The notes beneath the pieces were generated by a model. The model was not told the origin of the DNA, searched no databases, and saw nothing but the letters and a program-made list of their open reading frames with translations. From Streptomyces sp. NA02950 (lineage in GTDB: Bacteria; Actinomycetota; Actinomycetes; Streptomycetales; Streptomycetaceae): DNA of 64,000 bases. A program made the translations under genes and the position numbers. Shown here in pieces: positions 10,230-18,929 of this stretch; the stretch's first letter is position 1, and each line of letters starts with the position of its first letter. The stretch is taken from contig NZ_CP054916.1 in assembly GCF_013364155.1 (NCBI RefSeq), positions 3,902,501 to 3,966,500 on the forward strand. Reading direction: 5' to 3'.

Positions 10230-10931
10230 ATGGTGCAATCCGCGGGATCCGTGCTCACCGTGAACGTCGGGCGCGCGATGATGGCCGCCTACGCCGACAG
10301 CCCCACCGGCACCGGTATCGACAAGCGGCCGGTCGACGGCCCGGTGCGGGTGACGGCACCGGGTCCGAAGGGCTCCGGCGGCAGCGGTCTGGCCGGAGAC
10401 GCCGTCTGCGACACCCGCTACCACGGCGGCGACGACCAGGCGGTCTATGTCTACGCGCGCGAGGACCTCGACGTCTGGGAGCGCGAACTGCGCCGCGAAC
10501 TGCACAACGGCTCCTTCGGCGAGAACCTCACCACCAGCGGGATCGATATCACCGGCACCCTCGTCGGCGAGCGCTGGCGGATCGGCCGCGACCTGCTGCT
10601 GGAGGTGACCTCGCCGCGCATCCCGTGCCGGACGTTCGCGGGCCGGCTGGGCGAGCGGGGCTGGCTGAAGCGGTTCACCCAGGCGGCCGTCCCCGGCGCC
10701 TATCTGCGGGTGCTGGAACCGGGTGAGGTCCGCTCCGGGGACCGCGTCGAGATCGTGCACCGGCCCGACCACGAGGTGAGCGTCTCCTTCCTGTTCCGCG
10801 CCCAGACCACCGAACGGGTGCTGCTGCCGCGGGTGCTGGCGGCGGGTGAGGCCCTGCACCCCGAGGCGCGCGCCAAGGCTCTCGACTATCTGGCGAAGAC
10901 CGAGCGGCGGGCCGTCGAGGCCGAGCGCTGA
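10230..10931 (+). CDS. MOSC domain-containing protein (YiiM-like)
   Basis: A 233-residue MOSC (Mo-cofactor sulfurase C-terminal) domain protein. The MOSC core spans about residues 45-170 with the conserved cysteine in SPRIPCRTFAGR, the position proposed to carry sulfur or coordinate molybdenum. A YiiM-type C-terminal extension (VSFLFRAQTTER...) follows. YiiM-type proteins help detoxify N-hydroxylated bases with Mo cofactor. It diverges from the LysR gene and the intergenic region of only 69 bp should hold both promoters. Confidence 0.88.
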   Translation: MVQSAGSVLTVNVGRAMMAAYADSPTGTGIDKRPVDGPVRVTAPGPKGSGGSGLAGDAVCDTRYHGGDDQAVYVYAREDLDVWERELRRELHNGSFGENLTTSGIDITGTLVGERWRIGRDLLLEVTSPRIPCRTFAGRLGERGWLKRFTQAAVPGAYLRVLEPGEVRSGDRVEIVHRPDHEVSVSFLFRAQTTERVLLPRVLAAGEALHPEARAKALDYLAKTERRAVEAER

Positions 10932-11149
10932 CCGCCGACCGCTGACCGCCCCGACCGCCTGCGGACGTTCTCGCGGAACCACCGAGGGACCGCTCGGGGA
11001 GCGCCGCCGGAAAGCTGATGGACCGCCGCCGAAGCATTGGTGGAGCGCCGGTGGAACCAGTGCCCCGGCGGAAGCGCTCGCTCCGGTCGCGACCGCCCCA
11101 GATCGCCGCACCGCCCGCCCGGCCGTTCCCCTGCCGATAACGTGCGCCT

Positions 11150-11923
11150 ATGACGACTGCACTGATTACCGGAACCACAGCGGGCATCGGAGCCTCCTTC
11201 GCCAGCCGGCTCGCCGCCGACGGGCACAACCTGGTGCTCGTCGCGCGCGACGAGAAGCGGCTGCACGAGCAGGCGGCGGATCTGCACGACCGGCACGGCG
11301 TGGAGGCCGAGGTCCTGCGGGCCGATCTGTCCGAGGAGGACGGCATCGCGGCGGTCGAGGCCCGGCTCACCGACCGCACGCACCCGGTCGATCTGCTCGT
11401 CAACAACGCCGGGTTCGGCAACCGCGGCCGCTATCTGGAGGTGCCGCTCGCCGATGAACTGCGGATGCTCAGGCTCCACTGCGAGGCGGTGCTCCGGCTC
11501 ACCAGCGCGGCCTGCGAGACGATGGGCGACCGGGGCCGCGGCGGGGTGATCAATGTGTCGTCGATCGCGGCGTTCTTCCCGCGCGGGACGTACGGCGCGA
11601 GCAAGGCGTGGGTCGTGCAGTTCACCCAGGGCGCGGCGAAGGACCTGGCGAGCTCGGGCGTACGGCTGATGGCGCTGTGCCCCGGATTTGTGCGGACGGA
11701 GTTCCACGCGCGGGCGGGGATCAAGCCGGACAGCGTGCCGAACTGGATGTGGCTGGACGCCGACCGGCTGGTCGCGACGGCGCTGAAGGACTTCTCGCGC
11801 GGGAAGTCGCTCTCCATCCCGGACCCGCGCTACAAGACGATGACGGGGCTGGCGAAGCTGGTCCCGCGGGCGGCGGTGTCCGCGGTCTCCTCCCGGGTCG
11901 GCCGCAAGTACGCCCGCCGGTAA
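11150..11923 (+). CDS. Short-chain dehydrogenase/reductase (SDR)
   Basis: A 257-residue classical SDR with Rossmann motif TGTTAGIG near the N terminus, the NNAG motif (about residues 85-88), and catalytic Ser-Tyr-x3-Lys in INVSSI and TYGASK. The pattern resembles the DltE/YqjQ subgroup of NADP-dependent oxidoreductases acting on lipid or hydroxysteroid-like substrates. The substrate is not predictable. Read alone, with about 220 bp upstream and convergent with groEL1. Confidence 0.9.
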   Translation: MTTALITGTTAGIGASFASRLAADGHNLVLVARDEKRLHEQAADLHDRHGVEAEVLRADLSEEDGIAAVEARLTDRTHPVDLLVNNAGFGNRGRYLEVPLADELRMLRLHCEAVLRLTSAACETMGDRGRGGVINVSSIAAFFPRGTYGASKAWVVQFTQGAAKDLASSGVRLMALCPGFVRTEFHARAGIKPDSVPNWMWLDADRLVATALKDFSRGKSLSIPDPRYKTMTGLAKLVPRAAVSAVSSRVGRKYARR

Positions 11924-11951
11924 CCCGCCCGCCGGCAGGCGCCGCTCAGCG

Positions 11952-11991
11952 CGAAGGCGCGGCCGCCCCGCCCGGGGTGACCGCGCCTTCG
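11952..11991. terminator. Bidirectional terminator between the SDR and groEL1
   Basis: Hairpin with an 11-bp perfect stem (CGAAGGCGCGG at 11952-11962, complement at 11981-11991) between the two convergent stop codons. No long U-tract, as is usual in Streptomyces. Confidence 0.7.
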
Positions 11992-12007
11992 TGGCGTGCG
12001 GCTCGCG

Positions 12008-14036
<2,029 letters not shown>

Positions 14037-14138
14037 GATCCGACCTCCCCCTTCGGAGATCTCACGGGGTTAACTGTCTGAGGTGGCGACCAGGTGGATC
14101 CGTCGTCGCGGGTGCCGGACCTGCCCGTCGCTGTGTGG

Positions 14139-14165
14139 CTGGCACTCCGTACTGCCGAGTGCCAG
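14139..14165 (-). promoter_or_regulatory. CIRCE operator 1 (HrcA site) of groES
   Basis: Perfect inverted repeat CTGGCACTC-N9-GAGTGCCAG, matching the CIRCE element (TTAGCACTC-N9-GAGTGCTAA) in spacing and core. It overlaps the predicted transcription start of groES. HrcA is the known repressor of this element; hrcA is not in the window. Confidence 0.92.
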
Positions 14166-14170
14166 CCTCG

Positions 14171-14199
14171 ACATTATGACGCGGTTAGCACTCAGTCAA
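14171..14199 (-). promoter_or_regulatory. groES-groEL1 promoter
   Basis: Minus strand: -35 TTGACT (14199-14194), 17-nt spacer, -10 TAATGT (14176-14171). The -35 lies in the spacer of CIRCE 2 and inside the AICE attachment core (14191-14210); the start point falls in CIRCE 1. Hexamers and spacing fit a principal-sigma promoter. Confidence 0.85.
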
Positions 14200-14211
14200 C
14201 TAGAGTGCCAG
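14185..14211 (-). promoter_or_regulatory. CIRCE operator 2 of groES, overlapping attL
   Basis: On the plus strand TTAGCACTC-N9-GAGTGCCAG. Nineteen of its 27 bp, including the last three bases of the left arm, the whole spacer and most of the right arm, belong to the AICE direct repeat. The outer base at 14211 now comes from the element (G); at attR the chromosomal continuation has A, so the uninterrupted operator would read TTGGCACTC-N9-GAGTGCTAA on the groES strand, closer to consensus. Confidence 0.88.
14191..14210. repeat. attL core (20-bp direct repeat) of the AICE
   Basis: CTCAGTCAACTAGAGTGCCA, identical to 25101-25120 in the same orientation, 10,910 bp apart. It borders the integrase end of the element. 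It contains the groES -35 hexamer, so recombination re-creates the promoter on this side. Confidence 0.93.
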
Positions 14212-14221
14212 GCGAACGGTG

Positions 14222-14259
14222 GGTGCCCCCACCAGCGCACTAGCGCCGGTGGGGGCACC
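14222..14259 (-). terminator. int terminator / insulator of groES
   Basis: Perfect 12-bp stem (GGTGCCCCCACC at 14222-14233, complement at 14248-14259) between the int stop and attL. Since int and groES are read in the same direction, this hairpin should stop int transcription from running into the groES promoter. Confidence 0.75.
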
Positions 14260-14261
14260 GC

Positions 14262-15524
14262 TCATGCTGCCTGGGCCGTCTCTGGGCCGTCTCTGCCCTG
14301 GTCAGGCCACTGGAAGAGCTTATCGACCGCCCGCCGCGTGCGCGCCTGACTGCTCGGCATCAGGTGCGCGTACACCCGGAGGGTGAGCGCGGGATCGGCG
14401 TGCCCCAGGTACTCACTCACGGCCCTGATGCTCTCCCCCGCGTCCAGCAGCACGGAGGCGTAGAAGTGCCTCAGCGCGTGCATGCCGTGTTCGCGGGCCG
14501 AGGCGTACCGCTCCCCCCGCTCCCGCTCCGGGATGACCCCCGCGGCGACCAGAGCGGGTTTCCAGGCGTCCACGTTGAAGTTCTCCCGGCGGACCGCGGT
14601 ACCGCTCGGAGTGGTGAAGATCAGTCGATGCGTGACCGGTGGCCCGTCCGGGCGCAGCCACGGCAGGGTGACGGGGGTCGGAGGATTGACCTCGGCGTGC
14701 TGACGCACGGCGTCAGCCACCGCACGGGGCAGCGGTACGTCCCGAATCTTGTTGCACTTGGGCGGGGCGAACACTGGCTTCCCCCGGACCAGCTTGACCT
14801 GTCGCAGAACGTGCAGGGTCTCGCCCTCGAAGTTCAGGGCGTCCGCGGCCACGCCGAAGACCTCCCCCTGCCGCAGCCCGCATCCGGCGGCAAGGTCGAC
14901 CATGGGCCGGAAGATCTCAGGCAGTCCGTCCCGCACCGCGAAAACCCGATCAGCCTCCCAGGGGACAAGCCGCTTCGGCTCGATCGCTGGCGCCCGGACG
15001 GTTCCGGCGTCGCACGGGTTGCGGTTCAGGTGACCGTCGTCCACAGCGGCCGACAGCAGGGCACGAACGTTCGCGTAGATCGTGCGACCGTAGGAGCCAG
15101 CCACCCCGGCCCGCTCCAAGGCGTGGACCCAATCCCGGATGTGTCCGGGCTGGAACGAACCGAGCGGGCGCGAGCCGAGGTACGGGTAGGCGTGCCGCCG
15201 GAGCCGCATCTCGACCATGTCGCGGGTGCTCACGTTCGTCGTCTGCGAGGCGTGCCACTTCTCCGCGTACTGCCGGAAGGTGATCCGTCCGGCCGTCGGG
15301 TCGATGTACTGCCCGCGCGACATGTCGGCCTCGATGTGGGCAAGCCACTGGTCGGCGAGCCGCTTCTGTTTGTCGGGGAATGACTTGCTCTTCTCGGTGC
15401 CGTCGGGGCCGATGTAGCGGGCGCGGTAGCGCATGCCGGTGCCGTGACGGTCGGTCTTGACGCGGCGGGCTTTGCCGTCGGCTGTCTCGGTCTTGTACCA
15501 GCGGTCTTGGATGTGGCCTGCCAT
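14262..15524 (-). CDS. int: Tyrosine recombinase (AICE integrase)
   Basis: A 420-residue phage-type integrase. Residues about 1-60 form an AP2-like arm-binding segment, about 85-165 a SAM-like core-binding domain, and the rest the catalytic domain. The catalytic residues are visible: Arg218 (CGLRQGE), His349 and Arg352 (HALRHF), the GHADP segment, and nucleophile Tyr385 (LRVYAH). It catalyses recombination between attP and the groES-promoter attB. It lies downstream of xis by 90 bp, with a strong hairpin in between, so its expression may be attenuated. Confidence 0.95.
   Translation of the reverse strand: MAGHIQDRWYKTETADGKARRVKTDRHGTGMRYRARYIGPDGTEKSKSFPDKQKRLADQWLAHIEADMSRGQYIDPTAGRITFRQYAEKWHASQTTNVSTRDMVEMRLRRHAYPYLGSRPLGSFQPGHIRDWVHALERAGVAGSYGRTIYANVRALLSAAVDDGHLNRNPCDAGTVRAPAIEPKRLVPWEADRVFAVRDGLPEIFRPMVDLAAGCGLRQGEVFGVAADALNFEGETLHVLRQVKLVRGKPVFAPPKCNKIRDVPLPRAVADAVRQHAEVNPPTPVTLPWLRPDGPPVTHRLIFTTPSGTAVRRENFNVDAWKPALVAAGVIPERERGERYASAREHGMHALRHFYASVLLDAGESIRAVSEYLGHADPALTLRVYAHLMPSSQARTRRAVDKLFQWPDQGRDGPETAQAA
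14273..14291. repeat. 19-bp repeat near the left end (copy 1)
   Basis: GGGCCGTCTCTGGGCCGTC, itself two copies of an 8-bp GGGCCGTC unit with a 3-bp gap, lies in the last codons of int, 62 bp inside attL. The same 19 bp occur in the same orientation at 24974-24992, 108 bp inside attR. Candidate arm-type binding sites for Int or Xis. Confidence 0.55.
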
Positions 15525-15556
15525 GGAGGCTGTGGTCCCTTCGCGCGTGCATGGGA

Positions 15557-15586
15557 GCGGGGCGGGGCCGTGTGGCCCCGCCCCGC
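15557..15586 (-). terminator. Hairpin between xis and int
   Basis: Perfect 13-bp GC stem (GCGGGGCGGGGCC, loop GTGT, complement) filling the xis-int gap. It could terminate or attenuate transcription from xis into int, or block the int ribosome site. Confidence 0.55.
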
Positions 15587-15614
15587 GGCGTGGGTGGTTG
15601 GGCTGTGTCTGTGG

Positions 15615-15854
15615 TCAGGCAGCGACCGAAGCTGCCTTGCGCTCCCGGACGTAGCGATGGACGTCGGCAGGGTCGTAGCGCAGGTGCTTGCCGATCCGGA
15701 AGCCGGGCGGGCCGAGGCGCTTCTTGCGCCACTGGTAGACGGTCTCCTTGGGCACCTCGAAGATCTCGGCGATGTCGTCGGGGGTGAGGTAGCGGTCCGG
15801 CAACCCGGCGCGGAGCGTGGCGCGCGGGTCCGGCTGTTCACGTGCGGTGCTCAT
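15615..15854 (-). CDS. xis: Excisionase (helix-turn-helix, Xis)
   Basis: A 79-residue small DNA-binding protein with a MerR/excisionase-type winged HTH: YLTPDDIAEIFEVPKETVYQWRK, then the conserved wing (FRIGKHLRY) and DVHRYV helix. Such proteins sit directly upstream of AICE integrases and direct excision by bending DNA near att. Start ATG at 15854; stop 90 bp before int. Confidence 0.9.
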   Translation of the reverse strand: MSTAREQPDPRATLRAGLPDRYLTPDDIAEIFEVPKETVYQWRKKRLGPPGFRIGKHLRYDPADVHRYVRERKAASVAA

Positions 15855-16321
15855 GACGTGTCCTCCGTGCGCGGGCGCGGGTCCTGTTTCGGGGGTCTGC
15901 GCCTGTCCGAGGTGCGGATTTCTGCGTCATCGCGTCACGCACGTCATTTGCGGTTCTGACCTGCGGTTATGCGGTGACGCGGGCAGCTCGGGGCGTGTCA
16001 CAGGGCGGGGCGGGGTTCTGTCACCCGTGACGCGGGTGACGCGGGATGACGCAGGTTTGGCCGTCTGCGTCACCGCTGTAGCCGCTGGTCAGGGACCGGG
16101 TTGGGGTGGCTGGTGACGTGGGTGACGCAGGGTCTCTTCTCTTAGGAAGAGAAGAGGGGGTGGTGTCTGTGGTGGTGCGGTGCTGCTCAGGACGTGAAGA
16201 AGGAGCCGCTTCGCGGCGCGTCTTGTGCAGCGGCGGCAAGCCGCCGGAACAGCAAGAGGAGCACCGCCCAGGCGCGGGGTGCTCCTCTTGCTTGTGCGGT
16301 GTGGCGCCGTGGTGGCGCGGG
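15855..16321. other. Gene-free, repeat-rich region; candidate replication origin
   Basis: 467 bp without a convincing gene. Eight exact copies of TGACGC or its complement lie at 15925, 15933, 15976, 16028, 16037, 16047, 16067 and 16123, with two variants (15942, 16114), three of them spaced 9-10 bp like iterons. Next comes a 9-bp palindrome (CTCTTCTCT-N5-AGAGAAGAG, 16134-16156). Being beside rep, it may be the plasmid-phase origin or a regulatory region for xis; this is inference. Confidence 0.5.
16251..16292 (-). terminator. rep terminator
   Basis: Perfect 15-bp stem (AGCAAGAGGAGCACC at 16251-16265, complement at 16278-16292) 30 bp after the rep stop codon. Confidence 0.8.
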
Positions 16322-17797
16322 TCAGAACGCCGTTTCCTGCTCGTTCGGTGGCGGGAGCGGGGGTCGGGTCATCTCGATGTAGCGGGCGGCGCTGGTGCGG
16401 CCCCAGTCGATGAGGACGCCGCGTGCGGCGAGGGTCGGCTGTAGCCGCTTGAGCCGGTCGGAGAGGACCTTGCCGGTGGTGGGCCAGCCCTTGGGCAGGG
16501 GACGGCACTCCTCGCCGCTGTAGAGGCCGGTGAGGCAGTGCAGCCACTCCGAGGACGACATACGGACTTCCGCGCCCGCATCGAGCCCGGCGGCGTGCTT
16601 CAAGACCGTCTGCGCGAGGAGGTCTCCTTCGATGACGTCGTCGTTGAGGTCATCGAGGCTGGCCCGGTACGCGGCCAGCGAGCCGAACCCGGTAGCCGCA
16701 TCGAGTTGCGCGCACAGGTGGGCGAAGTCGGCCATCCGCAGGTCGGTGGGGGTCTCCGCCTCGGCGGCCCGCACCTTCACTGTCAGGTCCAGCAGGGAGC
16801 CGAGAACTACCGGCAGGATCTCCGCGTACTCGGTCCACAGCTCTGCCTCGGTCCGCCGCACCCGGGGCCGCACGAGACGGAGCGGGAGGAGACGTTCAGC
16901 GAGGTCCGGGCGGATGACGCCGACGTCGATGCCGGTCAGCAGCATGGGCCGTCGGTAGCGGGAGCGGACGACGTCGCCGTCGGTGAAGAGCGCGCGCTTG
17001 ATGCTCTCGGCGCCGGTCACGATGCAGCACATGAGGTCGGACAGGTCCGGGGGCAGGTGGGAGAGGTTGTCCAGGGCGGTGACCCATCCGGCGGCGACGG
17101 CCGTGATCATGTTCTCCTCGTCCTTCGGCGCCCGGCGCAGGTCCCCGCTCATCCCCTCGATGATCCGCACGAGCATCCGGCCGCCGGTGGACTTGCCCGC
17201 CCCCTGGGGGCCGGTGAGGAACGGCGCGGGCACGGGCACGGACGGCTCCAGGCAGCCGATCAGCCAGGCGATGGCCAGGCACTCGGTCTCTGCGCTGGCG
17301 AAGTTGCACAGACGGAGCAGGAGATCGATGCCCTTGCCGTTGGTGTCCTTGTCGGGCAGGGGGAGTTCGCCGGTGAGCTGGGTGCGCCGCCAGCAGACTT
17401 CCCGCGGGTCGGGGGTGAGGATGTCCCAGCCGGTGGGGTGGATGCGGACGGACTTGCCGTCATCGCGGCCCAAGTCGAGCCACGTCGCGCCGTCGAACCC
17501 GGGGGCGACGCGGATGTGGGTGGGCTGTACGTCCTCGGTCAGCGCGAGTGCTTCGATCAAGTCCAACGCCTCCTTGAGTGCCGTGCCGTTGAACACGCCG
17601 ACCCCGTCCCTGAAGAGGCCGACCATGAGTTCCTGCCGGTGGCTCCCCGTCGTGCCCTGGGAGCGGATCGGACGGGCCACGGGGTGATCATTCCTCTGCG
17701 CGTACACGGTGCCGTCGATGGTGCGGAAGTACCGGAAGTGCGCTTGCGCGTAGTCGGTGATGACCTCGCGGGCCGGAGTCTTCTCGTCCTCGGACAT
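16322..17797 (-). CDS. AICE replication protein, P-loop helicase/ATPase type
   Basis: A 491-residue P-loop ATPase. The Walker A is GPQGAGKST with Lys202; a Walker-B-like ALDNLS follows about 50 residues on, and the pattern resembles the helicase of virus or plasmid D5-type primase/helicase pairs. The C terminus looks like a small DNA-binding module. It starts two bases after the prim-pol stop codon (TAG CC ATG), so translation is coupled and both should act together in replication of the excised circle. Similar proteins are called Rep in AICEs; no rolling-circle (RepSA) motifs are seen. Confidence 0.8.
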   Translation of the reverse strand: MSEDEKTPAREVITDYAQAHFRYFRTIDGTVYAQRNDHPVARPIRSQGTTGSHRQELMVGLFRDGVGVFNGTALKEALDLIEALALTEDVQPTHIRVAPGFDGATWLDLGRDDGKSVRIHPTGWDILTPDPREVCWRRTQLTGELPLPDKDTNGKGIDLLLRLCNFASAETECLAIAWLIGCLEPSVPVPAPFLTGPQGAGKSTGGRMLVRIIEGMSGDLRRAPKDEENMITAVAAGWVTALDNLSHLPPDLSDLMCCIVTGAESIKRALFTDGDVVRSRYRRPMLLTGIDVGVIRPDLAERLLPLRLVRPRVRRTEAELWTEYAEILPVVLGSLLDLTVKVRAAEAETPTDLRMADFAHLCAQLDAATGFGSLAAYRASLDDLNDDVIEGDLLAQTVLKHAAGLDAGAEVRMSSSEWLHCLTGLYSGEECRPLPKGWPTTGKVLSDRLKRLQPTLAARGVLIDWGRTSAARYIEMTRPPLPPPNEQETAF

Positions 17798-17799
17798 GG

Positions 17800-18672
17800 C
17801 TACATCCCCAGCGCGGCACGGGCGTTGGCCCACGCGTCGACACAGTGACGGGCGGATTCGCCCTTGGCCTGGGCAGCGCTGAACAGTCGCGCCATGTGGG
17901 CCTCGGTGAGGCAGCCGCACCGGCCGTGCGCAGACAGCACCGCCAGGAACGTGCGGTACACCGTTGCGTGCACCGCGCTGCGGGCCTCCGTGATGCGCTG
18001 CTCCGCCATGGCGATACCGCGTTCCAGGTAGACAGGCGTGCGGTGGCGGCACTCCCCGCCACCGCCCAACGCGGCCACGGTGACGACGTGCGGGCGCCGG
18101 GCCGGGGAGGGTTCTTTCACGGCGAGTGCGCGCACCTCGTCGGGCAGGGTGGTCATGGTGCCGGTGCCGGGGCCGAGCCAGCGGGCGTAGGACATGCGCG
18201 ACTTGATGTCCACCTCGGGCCGGACCTTGTTGGCCGAGGTCATGGCGCCGCGGTAGATCCAGTGTTCACCGCGGGTCGTCGGCACGATCCGGGTGGCGGG
18301 CAGGGTCTGGCGGGCCCAGGCGACGGCTGCTGTGTCGTCGAGGTCCACCACGGTCAGCCGGGCACCGCCGGGGTGGTAGGCGACCGTCACGGCCTCCCGC
18401 CACGCCGACGCCCATGCGGGCGAGGCGATGACGGACGGATCGGTGGTGGCGGCGGCCCACGCGTGACAGGGACCGGGGCACTGGCAGGGACCCGCGTCCT
18501 TCATGTTCGGCCGCCCGCCACAGGCGACGGCCGCGCAGGTGCGGCAATTCCCGAACGGGACCTTGCCGTGCCGGAGGGGCAACACCGGCAGACCGGCCGC
18601 GGCTAGCTCCAGCGCGGTCCGCAGGGGCGACAGGGCGGGAGGGTCTCGCCGGATGACGGCGGGTTGGGTCAT
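17800..18672 (-). CDS. Bifunctional DNA primase/polymerase (prim-pol)
   Basis: A 290-residue protein with the N-terminal prim-pol (AEP) domain. It begins with the ALELAAAGLPVLPL motif, then a Cys-rich segment (about residues 40-70, CRTC...CQCPGPC) that may bind zinc, the catalytic metal motif VDLDD (about 115) and a downstream RGEHWIYRG stretch. AICEs with such a gene replicate with it instead of RepSA. The terminal 80 residues are helical and not recognised. Transcribed with the downstream rep. Confidence 0.87.
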   Translation of the reverse strand: MTQPAVIRRDPPALSPLRTALELAAAGLPVLPLRHGKVPFGNCRTCAAVACGGRPNMKDAGPCQCPGPCHAWAAATTDPSVIASPAWASAWREAVTVAYHPGGARLTVVDLDDTAAVAWARQTLPATRIVPTTRGEHWIYRGAMTSANKVRPEVDIKSRMSYARWLGPGTGTMTTLPDEVRALAVKEPSPARRPHVVTVAALGGGGECRHRTPVYLERGIAMAEQRITEARSAVHATVYRTFLAVLSAHGRCGCLTEAHMARLFSAAQAKGESARHCVDAWANARAALGM

Positions 18673-18711
18673 GCTGGATGTCCTCCAGTTCTGTGGAATG
18701 AGCGGGAGACC

Positions 18712-18747
18712 GGGGCGGCCGTGACTTTGGCGAGAGACGGCCGCCCC
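18712..18747 (-). terminator. Hairpin between tra and prim-pol
   Basis: 11-bp stem (GGGGCGGCCGT at 18712-18722, complement at 18737-18747) in the 257-bp gap between the transfer gene and prim-pol. It is nearly the same sequence as the hairpin before tra (21141-21182), so the element carries a repeated terminator. The rest of the gap (18750-18929) is C/G-rich with no gene seen. Confidence 0.65.
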
Positions 18748-18929
18748 AGCCGTATTCAGGGGCTGAGAGGGGTACGGGTGCGGGGTGCTGAGCCCCCTCT
18801 AGGGGGCGCTACTTCGCAGGTCAGGTCCCTCTACCGGGGGGATCTACTGCCGTAGTGACCCCCCGCTACCCGCGCATGCCGGGTAGACCCTGTTCGGCGG
18901 GGGCCGGGTAGAGGGGGGAGGGTCTACGG

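Noticed and set aside
14139..14211. Possible tRNA gene fragment at the AICE attachment site
   Set aside because: Checked because AICEs usually use tRNA genes. No cloverleaf or T-arm motif; the palindromes are CIRCE elements.
16134..16156. CRISPR-like repeat array in the xis-rep gap
   Set aside because: The repeated units are only 6 bp with irregular spacing and no spacers of constant length.
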